From: Streptomyces sp. Edi4
GTDB taxonomy: Bacteria > Actinomycetota > Actinomycetes > Streptomycetales > Streptomycetaceae
NCBI RefSeq assembly: GCF_040253615.1
Contig: NZ_JBEJGY010000004.1
Span: 3,720,001 to 3,784,000 of the forward strand
Length of the DNA stretch: 64,000 nt
Direction of reading: 5' to 3'
The translations under genes were made by a program, and so were the position numbers. The notes beneath the pieces are model-generated. The model had not been told where the DNA came from. It worked only from the letters and a program-made list of their open reading frames with translations, and made no database searches. Positions 30,865 to 38,977 of the stretch are shown here, piece by piece (positions within the stretch are counted from its first letter, which is position 1; each line of letters starts with the position of its first letter).

Positions 30865-32388
30865 TCAGGCGCGCGGTGCGCGGCCGAACAGCGAGCCGTA
30901 CATCTTCCCGTACAGGTCGGTGTTGAGCTGGCTCGCCGCGAACCGGCCGGCGCCGGGGCCGTAGGCGAAGATCGGCACGTCCGCGCCGGTGTGGTTGCCG
31001 GAGAGATAGGTCAGCCACAGGCCGGCCTCGGGGCTGCCGTCCTTGACGTCCTTGGGGTCGTCGGGGGTGCGGAAGGTGGCCGGGGCGAAGTTCTTCGCGT
31101 CGCCCGCACCCGCGCCGTTGACGGGGCCGCCCGAGCGGGCCCGGTCCTTCTCGCCCGAAGTGGCGCGCGAGGGAAGGGAGTTGTTAGCCGGGTTGCCGGA
31201 GTCCGTGTTGGACGGGGGCGCCGCCGCCTCGGCGTTGGTGTAGGTGCCCTTCTCGACGATGTTGAAGCCCGCGCACTCGTGGTCGGCGGTGACGACGACC
31301 AGGGTGTGGCCGTCCCGCTTCGCGAAGTCGGTGGCCGCCTTGACCGCGTCGTCGAACGCCTTGACCTCGGCGAGCGTCTGCGCGGCGTCGTTGGCGTGCG
31401 AGCGCTTGTCGACCTGGGCGCCCTCGATCTGGAGGAAGAAGCCCTTCCGGGAGCGGCCGTCGAGCAGGTCGATCGACTTCTTCGCCATCTCGGCGAGGGT
31501 GGGCTCCTGCTTCTGCGGGGCGTTCGCGGGCAGCGCCGCCTTCGCGGCCTCGACGGTGAGGTTGCCCCGGTTGAAGAGGCCGACGACCTTCCTTCCGCGC
31601 GCCTTGTCGAGGTCGGCCCGGGTCGCCACCCGCTGCGTACCGGCGTTCTGCGTGGGCGACTTGGGGTCGCCGAAGGAACCGAGCACCTGGTAGCCCTGCT
31701 TGACCAGCGCCTGCTGGTCGTCGGGCTCGAAGCGGGCGAGGCCGCCGCCGAACACCACGTCGGCGGTGCCGTTGCGGGCGATCTGCTCGGCGATCGGGGT
31801 GATCAGCGTCTTGTCCGCGGGCGCCTTCTCGTAGCCACCGTCGGCGTTCTTGGGCAGGCACGCCGCGTCGGAGTACGTGGGGCCCTGGCAGCCGCGCAGC
31901 AGCGCGTGGCTGAACTGGGCGGCGGGCGTGGCGTCGGTGACCTCGGCGGTCGAGACGTTGCCGGTGGCGAAGCCGGCCGCCTTGGCCTGCTCCATGAGCG
32001 TGGCGCGCTTCTTCTCGTAACTGTCCACGCCGATCGCGGCGTTGTACGTCTTGACGCCCGAGGCCCAGGCGGTCGCGGCGCTCGCCGAGTCCGTCACCAG
32101 GGCGGGACGGTCGCTGCCCTTCTCGACGGCGTAGGTGGCGACCGCGCCGGTGTAGGGCAGCTTCTCCATGTTCAGCTTGCCCTGGGCGCCGTAGTAGCGC
32201 TCGCGGCCGGCGGTGACGTGCGTGCGGCCCATGCCGTCGCCGAGCAGGTAGATGACGTTGTGGATCTCGCGGCCGCCGTCGCCGCCGTGCCCGTGCCGGG
32301 GCGTGGAGCTGGCGGTGACGGCCGTGGAGGCGGCGACCGCGGAGGCCGCCGCGAACACCGCGAGCACCTTCAAGGTGGTGTGTCTCAT
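30865..32388 (-). CDS. phoA: Secreted alkaline phosphatase (PhoA family)
   Basis: The 507-residue enzyme has a signal peptide (about residues 1-28), DGMGRTHVTAGR with the first metal Asp, VTDSASAATAWASG with the catalytic Ser, and VVTADHECAGFN with late metal ligands, so the active site looks complete. It releases phosphate from organic esters outside the cell. ATG at 32388 is followed directly by a normal signal sequence; a GTG at 32421 is unlikely because tandem PHO-box-like repeats occupy that stretch. Family assignment is secure; the gene name is by family. Confidence 0.9.
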   Translation of the reverse strand: MRHTTLKVLAVFAAASAVAASTAVTASSTPRHGHGGDGGREIHNVIYLLGDGMGRTHVTAGRERYYGAQGKLNMEKLPYTGAVATYAVEKGSDRPALVTDSASAATAWASGVKTYNAAIGVDSYEKKRATLMEQAKAAGFATGNVSTAEVTDATPAAQFSHALLRGCQGPTYSDAACLPKNADGGYEKAPADKTLITPIAEQIARNGTADVVFGGGLARFEPDDQQALVKQGYQVLGSFGDPKSPTQNAGTQRVATRADLDKARGRKVVGLFNRGNLTVEAAKAALPANAPQKQEPTLAEMAKKSIDLLDGRSRKGFFLQIEGAQVDKRSHANDAAQTLAEVKAFDDAVKAATDFAKRDGHTLVVVTADHECAGFNIVEKGTYTNAEAAAPPSNTDSGNPANNSLPSRATSGEKDRARSGGPVNGAGAGDAKNFAPATFRTPDDPKDVKDGSPEAGLWLTYLSGNHTGADVPIFAYGPGAGRFAASQLNTDLYGKMYGSLFGRAPRA

Positions 32389-32395
32389 GGCCGCG

Positions 32396-32417
32396 AAGCT
32401 ATGAGCCGTAAGTGAAC
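32396..32417 (-). promoter_or_regulatory. Candidate PHO box of the phosphatase gene
   Basis: On the minus strand two adjacent 11-mers, GTTCACTTACG and GCTCATAGCTT, resemble the direct repeats bound by PhoP in Streptomyces (consensus GTTCACC-like units). They lie 8-29 bp before the ATG, so PhoP would have to work with a leaderless or near-leaderless transcript. Confidence 0.5.
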
Positions 32418-32544
32418 GGACCACAAGGACCGGGCGACGCCGACGCGAACGCCTTTGCCTTCCTTATAACGTTTCCGCCCCCGCGCTTTACCTCCTGCTC
32501 CGGTTCTCGCGCGGGCGCGGTCTCAGCGTCGTATCAGCGCCGTC

Positions 32545-34062
32545 TCACCCGTAGGAGAGGTTGGAGCAGATGTTGTCGTCGGCCGAGCGGGCGGCGTCCA
32601 CGACGGAGGAGGGGACCGCGGCGGGGGTGCTGGCGCTGGGCGAGGCGCCCCCAGCGCTCTCCTTGTACTGCGTGCCCAGGATCACGCTCAGGCCCGGCTT
32701 CTTGCCCTGGCGAAGCAGCGCGCCGGGGAAGTGCGTCTCCAGCGTCTTGGCCTTGGCGTCCTCGCCCGGGCCGTACTGGATGACGGTGTGCGTGTAGTCC
32801 TGCGTGGCGGCGGTGGTGGCGCCGGTCACCGTGAAGCCCGCGCTCTTCAGCGACTCGGCGGCGGTGCCCGCCAGGCCCTTGGCGGTGGTGCCGTTGTACA
32901 CGGCGACCGCGATGCCCTTGCCGGACTCGGGGGCCGCCTGCGACGCGGAGGCGGCGGGCGTGGGGCTCGCGCCCTTGGCGCCCGCGTCCTGGCCGTCCAC
33001 GGTCTTGTCCGCGCGCAGCGCCGCGAACAGCGCGTCCGCCTCCGGCTTCACGACGGCCACGCGCGGGCCCTCGTAGCGCCAGGGCAGGGTGACGAACTTG
33101 GTGTTGTGCAGGTCGATGGCCTTCATCGACATCGCGAACGAGATCAGCTTGCTGGCGGAGCCGAGGGCCGGGTCGACGGTCATCGACTTGGTGGCCGCGT
33201 TGGCGAGCGGGAGCAGCGAGGTCGGGTCGAGGCCGTTGCCCTTGACCTGCTTGATCAGGCTGCCGATGAACGCCTGCTGGCGCTTGATGCGGCCGATGTC
33301 GGAGCCGTCGCCGATGCCGTGCCGGATGCGCACGTAGTCCAGCGCCTTCTGGCCGGAGACCTTCTGCGGGCCCTTGGTGAAGATCAGGCTGCCCTTGTGG
33401 CCGAGCTTCGGATTGAGGTCACCCTGGTAGACGTTGTTGGGGACGCAGACCTCGACGCCGCCCACGGCCTCGGTCATCTTCGCGAAGCCCACGAAGTCCA
33501 TCACCATCGTGTGGTCCACGCGGAGCCCGGTGAGCTTTTCGACGGTGTTCTGGGTGCACGCGGGGTTGCCCTCGACCGTCTCGCCCACCTCGAACGCCGA
33601 GTTGAACATCTCGTTGTGCTTCTCCTTGGTCCAGCTGCCGTTCGGGAGCTTGCACGGGGGTATGTCGACCAGGGAGTCGCGGGGTATGGAGACGGCGACC
33701 GCGTGCTTCTGGTCCGCGTACACGTGCAGCAGGAGCGCGGTGTCCGAGCGGCCGATGTCGCCCTTGCCGTGGCCGTACTCGGCGTTGTCGCCCGAGCGGG
33801 TGTCGGAGCCGAGGATCAGGACGTTCGAGCCCGCGCTTGAGGCCGCGGGCCGGTTGGCGGAGACGCCGCCGTCGTCGAACGTCTTGATGTTGCCGTTCAG
33901 CTGGAAGTAGATCCAGCCGCCGCCCGCGACGGCCAGGACGACCACGGAGAGACTGGTGATGCCGATGAGGCGCGCGCGGCTGCGCTTCTTGCCGCGCCTC
34001 GGCGCGGCCGGTTCCTCACCCTCGCGCCTGCTTGCCGCTCCCGCTTTGTGGCTCCCGGCCAT
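32545..34062 (-). CDS. LytR-CpsA-Psr (LCP) cell-wall glycopolymer ligase
   Basis: The 505-residue protein has a basic cytoplasmic tail, one membrane helix (GITSLSVVVLAVAGGGWIYF), then an LCP domain (LILGSDTRSGD, SIPRDSLVDIPPC, YVRIRHGIGDGSDIGRIKRQQAFI) with the conserved Asp and Arg residues. A C-terminal LytR_C domain (IAVAVYNGTTAKGLAGTAAESL...) follows. LCP enzymes attach teichoic acids or other polymers to peptidoglycan. ATG at 34062 is preferred because GAGGGG lies just upstream; ATG at 34074 is possible. The tatA gene is divergent. Confidence 0.92.
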   Translation of the reverse strand: MAGSHKAGAASRREGEEPAAPRRGKKRSRARLIGITSLSVVVLAVAGGGWIYFQLNGNIKTFDDGGVSANRPAASSAGSNVLILGSDTRSGDNAEYGHGKGDIGRSDTALLLHVYADQKHAVAVSIPRDSLVDIPPCKLPNGSWTKEKHNEMFNSAFEVGETVEGNPACTQNTVEKLTGLRVDHTMVMDFVGFAKMTEAVGGVEVCVPNNVYQGDLNPKLGHKGSLIFTKGPQKVSGQKALDYVRIRHGIGDGSDIGRIKRQQAFIGSLIKQVKGNGLDPTSLLPLANAATKSMTVDPALGSASKLISFAMSMKAIDLHNTKFVTLPWRYEGPRVAVVKPEADALFAALRADKTVDGQDAGAKGASPTPAASASQAAPESGKGIAVAVYNGTTAKGLAGTAAESLKSAGFTVTGATTAATQDYTHTVIQYGPGEDAKAKTLETHFPGALLRQGKKPGLSVILGTQYKESAGGASPSASTPAAVPSSVVDAARSADDNICSNLSYG

Positions 34063-34127
34063 CGGACCCCTCATCCCTCATTCGCGCCTCTTCTGTAGAG
34101 GAGACGGTGAGTCGTACGGTCTGGTTG

Positions 34128-34144
34128 TACAGTTGCGCAATGTA
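34128..34144. promoter_or_regulatory. Palindromic site between LCP and tatA genes
   Basis: TACA-g-TTGCGCAA-TGTA is symmetric around a perfect TTGCGCAA core, in the 172-bp divergent intergenic region. It may be the operator of one or both genes; I do not know the binding protein. Confidence 0.35.
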
Positions 34145-34234
34145 GCAAGTCTCATTAAGAGCCATCAGCCCCAGCCGGGCGAGAATCCGGCGGACGACAA
34201 CGGCTGTAGGACGCGAACGAGAGAGGACCGCGGG

Positions 34235-34486
34235 ATGTTCCTGCGCAACGGGCTCGAACCCTGGCACCTGCTGATCGTGGCCGTAGTACTGATCCTGCTG
34301 TTCGGCTCGAAGAAGCTGCCCGACACGGCACGCGCGCTCGGCAAGTCCCTGCGCATCCTCAAGAGCGAGACCAAGGCGATGCGCGAGGACGGTTCGGCTC
34401 CGGCCACCGCCGCGGCGCCGGTCGCCCACGTCACCCCGGCCCCGGCCCCGGCCCCCGCGGAGACCCCGGCGCACCCGGCCCCGTAA
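34235..34486 (+). CDS. tatA: Twin-arginine translocase subunit TatA
   Basis: The 83-residue protein has the TatA pattern: a short N-terminal helix (EPWHLLIVAVVLILLFG), the hinge FGSKKLPD, an amphipathic helix (TARALGKSLRILKSETKAM) and an Ala/Pro-rich tail. It would form the pore of the Tat pathway. GAGAGGA lies upstream of the ATG. No tatB or tatC is adjacent. Streptomyces carries several tatA-like genes, so this may be a secondary copy. Confidence 0.9.
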   Translation: MFLRNGLEPWHLLIVAVVLILLFGSKKLPDTARALGKSLRILKSETKAMREDGSAPATAAAPVAHVTPAPAPAPAETPAHPAP

Positions 34487-34523
34487 CCCGCCCGGTAACT
34501 CGCTCACCGTACGCTCGGCGGCC

Positions 34524-35486
34524 ATGGAACAGCTGCCGACGTACGACGACGTGGTCCGCGCGCACGAGCGGATCGCCCCGCACGCCCACCGCACCCCGGT
34601 CCTGACCTCCCGGCTCACCGACGCGGAGCTCGGCCTGAGCGCGTACTTCAAGTGCGAGAACCTCCAGCGCATGGGGGCCTTCAAGTTCCGTGGCGCGTTC
34701 AACGCGCTGTCGCGGTTCGACGCGGGACAGCGGCGGGCCGGCGTGGTCGCCTACTCCTCCGGCAACCACGCGCAGGCCGTCGCGCTCAGTGCCGCCCTGC
34801 TCGGCATCCCGGCGACCATCGTCATGCCGCACGACGCGCCCGCCGCCAAGCTGGCCGCGACCCGGGGGTACGGGGCTCAGGTCGTCCCCTACGACCGGTG
34901 GAGCGAGGACCGCGAGGAGATCGGCGCGGCGCTCGCGAGGGAGCGCGGCCTCACCCTCGTACCGCCCTACGACCACCCCGATGTCATGGCAGGCCAGGGC
35001 ACCGCCGCCAAGGAACTCTTCGAGGAGACGGGCCCGCTCGACGCGCTGTTCGTGCCGCTCGGCGGCGGCGGCCTCCTGTCGGGCACCCTGCTCGCCGCCG
35101 GCGCCCTCGCGCCCGACTGCGCGGTGTACGGGGTCGAGCCCGAGGCCGGCGACGACGGCCGCCAGTCGCTGCGGGCGGGCCACATCGTGCACATCGGCAC
35201 CCCCGACACCCTGGCCGACGGCGCCCAGACCCAGCACCTGGGCACCCGGCCCTTCCCGCTGATCCGCGACCACGTGAGCGACATCCTCACCGCGTCCGAC
35301 GCCCAACTCGTCGACGGCATGCGGCTGTTCGCGTCCCGCATGAAGATGGTCGTCGAGCCGACGGGATGCCTCGGGCTCGCCGGCGCCCGCGCCCTTGCCG
35401 AGCGCTACCGGGGCAAGCGGGTGGGCGTCATCATCAGCGGCGGCAACGTGGACCTGGACCGCTTCGCGCGGCTGGTGGGCGGGTGA
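34524..35486 (+). CDS. PLP-dependent threonine/serine dehydratase-like enzyme
   Basis: The 320-residue fold-II PLP enzyme has GAFKFRGAFNAL with the Schiff-base Lys, SSGNHAQAVALSA, and LGGGGLLSGTLLA for cofactor phosphate binding, followed by EPTGCLGLAGA and GVIISGGNVD. It fits the short class without an ACT regulatory domain (threonine dehydratase, serine racemase or threo-3-hydroxyaspartate dehydratase); the substrate cannot be chosen from sequence. ATG follows the tatA stop by 37 bp on the same strand. Confidence 0.88.
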   Translation: MEQLPTYDDVVRAHERIAPHAHRTPVLTSRLTDAELGLSAYFKCENLQRMGAFKFRGAFNALSRFDAGQRRAGVVAYSSGNHAQAVALSAALLGIPATIVMPHDAPAAKLAATRGYGAQVVPYDRWSEDREEIGAALARERGLTLVPPYDHPDVMAGQGTAAKELFEETGPLDALFVPLGGGGLLSGTLLAAGALAPDCAVYGVEPEAGDDGRQSLRAGHIVHIGTPDTLADGAQTQHLGTRPFPLIRDHVSDILTASDAQLVDGMRLFASRMKMVVEPTGCLGLAGARALAERYRGKRVGVIISGGNVDLDRFARLVGG

Positions 35487-36055
35487 GCGGGGGCGGCCGT
35501 GCGGGCCGGGCCCCGGCGCCCGCAAAGCCGGACTCAGCACCGGCGCTGCCACTGCCAGCCCCGAAGGAGCTGTCGGACCGAGTCACCCTGGTCACCGCCC
35601 TTCCCGAGGCCTGCGGAGATCGACAGTCCTTTGGTCGGATGCGTATTTCGCGGCATGGGTCAACTGCGCACTGTCGAGGATGGATGCCTGGGGTATGTAT
35701 CCGGCCGCAACGCCGGGCACCGTAGGCGGGGCCAGGTGACCTCGTCGTCATCGCAACGGTGGCCGGATTCGCCACCGCACGGCGCCGGAATCAGGCGGCC
35801 ATATCCGGACAGCTCGCCCGTCCCCGTGCCGCGTACGGACCCGCACCGGCGTGCCGGTTGACCAGCACGAACCCGCAGGACCAGCACCGACCGTATTGAG
35901 CCACCCCAAGATCCGGCTCAGGTGTTCCGGGCTCGCGGCGCGCGTCCGACCGCAGATACTCAGACCCGAATTCGAGCGATCGTACGGACGTGCCACACAC
36001 GGCACGTACATGACGTGCAAATCAGCTGGCGAGCCCATGACTGGACGGGGGAACC
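35487..36055. other. Intergenic stretch with a possible gene remnant
   Basis: No supported gene. A rightward fragment around 35735-35900 (LVVIATVAGFATARRRNQAA...) looks like the end of a membrane protein without a start. The region separates the dehydratase from the WXG-like operon and should hold the latter's promoter. Confidence 0.35.
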
Positions 36056-36478
36056 GTGAGAGATGCCGAAGGATCAGCCGGTTCTACCGGCACGCGTCTG
36101 AATCAGATCCCGGCCGACGGGGGCGGGGGCCAACCGGCGGTCGGCCAACCGGATTTGGCGTCGTCGCCCACTCAGAAGCGTGCTGCGGCCCAAGCCATTC
36201 AAGATCACATCGAGCCCGACACCACGGACGCGGGAAATTCGGCCGACACCGTCAGCCAAGAAGTCGTGAAGGCCTTCGGGCCCAAGGACGGGCATGGATG
36301 GCTCATGTCCAAAGGTATGGCGAAGGCTCAGGCAGTCTGGGGTGACCAGGTGCGGAACCTCGTGCGCCGGCTGTCCTCGGAGAAGGACGCGTTGCGCGGC
36401 AGTAACGCCACGCTGACGGGCACGGATGCTTCGGTCAGATCCGGGGTCCGTGCTTCGTCTTCGCTCGACTCATTCTGA
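36056..36478 (+). CDS. Hypothetical first gene of a WXG-like operon, 140 aa
   Basis: I do not recognise a named family. The first 55 residues are Gly/Asp/Ser-rich and likely disordered; the rest is helical (GHGWLMSKGMAKAQAVWGDQVRNLVRRLSSEKDAL) with a Ser-rich tail. GTG at 36056. It sits 47 bp before a large protein with an ESX/WXG100-like N-terminus on the same strand, so it may be its secretion partner, as small helical proteins often pair with WXG substrates. This is inference. Confidence 0.6.
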   Translation: MRDAEGSAGSTGTRLNQIPADGGGGQPAVGQPDLASSPTQKRAAAQAIQDHIEPDTTDAGNSADTVSQEVVKAFGPKDGHGWLMSKGMAKAQAVWGDQVRNLVRRLSSEKDALRGSNATLTGTDASVRSGVRASSSLDSF

Positions 36479-36525
36479 GCCTTGCCCTTTCGACCAACAG
36501 TGCCGCGGTATCCAACGGGGACCCC

Positions 36526-37833
36526 ATGCCGACCTACCACGAGTTCCTTACGACCGACCTGTCCACGCTCACCACGGCTGCCGAGCAGTGGGAGCACATG
36601 GCGACCAAGAAATTCCACGATCTGGAAGGCGTGTACCGCCGTGACGTGCACGGGATAACGATGGGCAGCACATGGACCGGGCTCAGCGCGCAGGCAGCCA
36701 GCAAGCGGTTCGACATCACGCTCACGGAATTCCAGAAGGCCCAGACCGAGGCGACGGCCGTCGCCTCGCTACTGCGCGAAGCGCACTCAGGGTTCACGAG
36801 TCTGCGCAAGCAGCTTGAGCACGCCTGTGACGATGCCATCAAAGCGGGCATGAAGGTCTCCGACCAGGGCGAGGTCTCCTTCGACGCCTCCAAGCTGACC
36901 GAGGCCGAGCACATGGCCATGATTCACGACCCCGATTACCGCAACGGCATCCATGAGACCGTCGCCTCCTGGCAGCTGGTCATCAATCAGTGTCTCAAGG
37001 ACGCGGACAAGGCTGACGAGGACGTGCAGACCGCACTGCAGAACGTGGTGATGGACGGCGATGTCTTGGACGGCACCGTGACCGGGTTCAACGGGCAGGC
37101 TCACGGATACATTGCCCAGAACCAGGGCAAGGACGAGAGCACCAAGACAGACGGGTGGCCGAAGATGGGCTTCTCCGTCTCGGGAGCCAAGTACGGCAAA
37201 GAAGGCTCTCTCAAGGCGTACATGGACGTGTTCCACGAGACCGGCAAGGCAACCCTCACCGAGGGCGACATGAAGCTTGCGTGGGTCGGCGACGTCTACG
37301 GCGGAGGCCGAGCCACCGCGAACTACGGGTTCACCGACCAGGGCGTTGTCGGCAAGGGTGAGGTGTCCTTGGGCGTGCGCGGTCTGACCGAAGGCCGTGC
37401 CGAGTACGGCCCTTGGATCGGCGGGTACGTACGGGGTGACGGCTTCGTGGGCGGTGAAGTGGGCGCCACTGGCAAGGTAACCAAGGAAGAGGTCCTGGTG
37501 AAGGCGAAGGCGTTCGCCGGGGGCAAGATCGGCGGCGCTACGGGCTTCGAGGTCGCCGGCATTGGGATCGGCGGAACGGCCGAGGGGTGGGCCGGCCCCG
37601 GGTTCGAGGCTTGGGGTGGTTGGAAGAAGGACGACAACGGCGTCTACCGTCTTGACGCGGATGCCGGTGCTTCTCCCCTCATCGGTGGATCGCTCGGGTT
37701 TGAGATCACGGTCGACCCGCACAAGCTGAGTGAATCTGCCGGCGATCTAGCCGATGCGGTCGGCGACGGGGCAAAGGCGGTCGGACACGGAGCCACCTCT
37801 CTCAAGGACACCATCACCGGCTGGCTCGACTGA
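36526..37833 (+). CDS. WXG100/LXG-like N-terminal protein with Gly-rich C-terminus
   Basis: The 435-residue protein begins with a helical hairpin of WXG100 type (LTTAAEQWEHMATKKFHDLEG...GSTWTGLSAQAA, Trp-Thr-Gly at the turn), then a second helical segment to about residue 170. The C-terminal 230 residues are rich in Gly with repeating beta-like phrases (GEVSLGVRGLTEGRAEYG, VGGEVGATGKV, IGGTAEGWAGPG), and an amphipathic end. This layout suggests a type VII secretion substrate whose Gly-rich part acts outside. No signal peptide; no ESX core genes are in the window. Confidence 0.65.
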   Translation: MPTYHEFLTTDLSTLTTAAEQWEHMATKKFHDLEGVYRRDVHGITMGSTWTGLSAQAASKRFDITLTEFQKAQTEATAVASLLREAHSGFTSLRKQLEHACDDAIKAGMKVSDQGEVSFDASKLTEAEHMAMIHDPDYRNGIHETVASWQLVINQCLKDADKADEDVQTALQNVVMDGDVLDGTVTGFNGQAHGYIAQNQGKDESTKTDGWPKMGFSVSGAKYGKEGSLKAYMDVFHETGKATLTEGDMKLAWVGDVYGGGRATANYGFTDQGVVGKGEVSLGVRGLTEGRAEYGPWIGGYVRGDGFVGGEVGATGKVTKEEVLVKAKAFAGGKIGGATGFEVAGIGIGGTAEGWAGPGFEAWGGWKKDDNGVYRLDADAGASPLIGGSLGFEITVDPHKLSESAGDLADAVGDGAKAVGHGATSLKDTITGWLD

Positions 37834-37860
37834 CCAACCCTTCAGAAAGGAGAGCAGGAG

Positions 37861-38370
37861 GTGCCGACACCACTGCCGATCCCCATCGAATTCCGATTGC
37901 CGGAGGGCTGGGTTCCCGCCCGCCCCGAGCTGGCCGAGGATGTGGCCTTCGCAGCAGTGCACCCGCAGCCGGATGCTGGGTTCGCCGCGAACATCACCAT
38001 CGCCGGCGAGGTGCTCGCCGAGTCATCGACAACGCTCGTCGACATCGCTGATGAGTCGGTCGGGCGGCTGCGTGAAGCCGTCGGCGGCGTCGAGGTGGAG
38101 CAGCGCGGTGAAGCGGGCGCTGCCGGCGCACCGGCTCTGACTCAGCGCCTCACCTTCTCCGCCACCGTCAACGGCATCCACCGCGAGCTTGTCCAGACGC
38201 AGGCGTACATGTCACTGCCGGGCATCGAGGATCCGGCGAGCCACGTGGTGATCCGTCTGGCTCTGACCGCCACCGCGGCTCAACACGACGAGGTCCTGGA
38301 AGACTTCCAGGACCTCATCCGCTCAGTTCACTCCGACTCCGGGACGCGAGCACAGCCATGGGCCTTTTGA
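37861..38370 (+). CDS. Hypothetical protein, PsbP/LpqN-like fold, 169 aa
   Basis: The product (PIPIEFRLPEGWVPARPELAED..., FAANITIAGEV, HVVIRLALTATAAQHDEVLEDFQDLIRSV) has the pattern of small alpha/beta proteins of the LpqN or DUF1795 type, without a signal sequence. GTG at 37861 has AAAGGAGAG upstream. It lies 27 bp after the WXG-like gene and overlaps the next gene by 13 bp, so the three are one operon. In ESX-type loci such proteins can serve as cytosolic partners of substrates; not proven here. Confidence 0.6.
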   Translation: MPTPLPIPIEFRLPEGWVPARPELAEDVAFAAVHPQPDAGFAANITIAGEVLAESSTTLVDIADESVGRLREAVGGVEVEQRGEAGAAGAPALTQRLTFSATVNGIHRELVQTQAYMSLPGIEDPASHVVIRLALTATAAQHDEVLEDFQDLIRSVHSDSGTRAQPWAF

Positions 38371-38819
38371 GCAAGTGGACCGGCACGAGGGTCCCCGGCA
38401 GCCACGTCACCAAGAAACCGGCAACAGCGGTCCGTGAGGCGTTGCTCGCGCTGAACCATCCCGACGCGCTCTACACCGTCCGCGTGGGGGGAGACGGGGA
38501 GAAGCCCGACTTGGTGGCGGAGTGCGACCTGAAGCGGGTAGGGCTGCGTATGAAGATCAGCATGCGGCTGGTCCCAGAGAAGCACGAGGTGCGGGTCGTC
38601 CACGAGCGGTGGGTGAGCCCTGCCGCCGGTCACGCCAGAGTGGAGTACGGACGCGGCCATGCCCGCTCGGTGTTCACGGAGAAGAGGACCGTGCTGGGAA
38701 ACGACGGGCGTAAGCGACTCGACGTGGTGTTCCGGTTCGACACCCGGCAGGTCACGACCCCTCTTGAGGTCGCGGTGCTGCGCGCTGGGTGGAGGTGGCG
38801 GGGCGTGATCAAGCTCTGA
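38358..38819 (+). CDS. Hypothetical last gene of the WXG-like operon, 153 aa
   Basis: I recognise no domain. The protein starts MGLLSKWTGTRVPG, is basic and beta-rich (YTVRVGGDGEKPDLVAECDL, LRMKISMRLVPEKHEVRVVHERW) and ends RAGWRWRGVIKL. The ATG overlaps the end of the preceding gene by 13 bp, implying coupled translation. It could be an immunity or chaperone partner of the WXG-like protein. No membrane segment. Confidence 0.6.
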   Translation: MGLLSKWTGTRVPGSHVTKKPATAVREALLALNHPDALYTVRVGGDGEKPDLVAECDLKRVGLRMKISMRLVPEKHEVRVVHERWVSPAAGHARVEYGRGHARSVFTEKRTVLGNDGRKRLDVVFRFDTRQVTTPLEVAVLRAGWRWRGVIKL

Positions 38820-38977
38820 CTTCGGAGAGCTCTTTGGCAACGGCACATCCCTTTCATTCATGAGCTCGGTCAACCACGGGCCGACCTGCTCCCGAGTGAA
38901 GGCGCGGAAGAGAACACGCCGGTTCGCGCTTCCGGATCCCGCGCGTGGCTGGTCAGGTGATCAGGTTGGATGGGGGC

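Noticed and set aside
30349..32415. 688-codon rightward frame opposite the phosphatase
   Set aside because: Antisense shadow; alkaline phosphatase motifs and signal peptide are on the minus strand.
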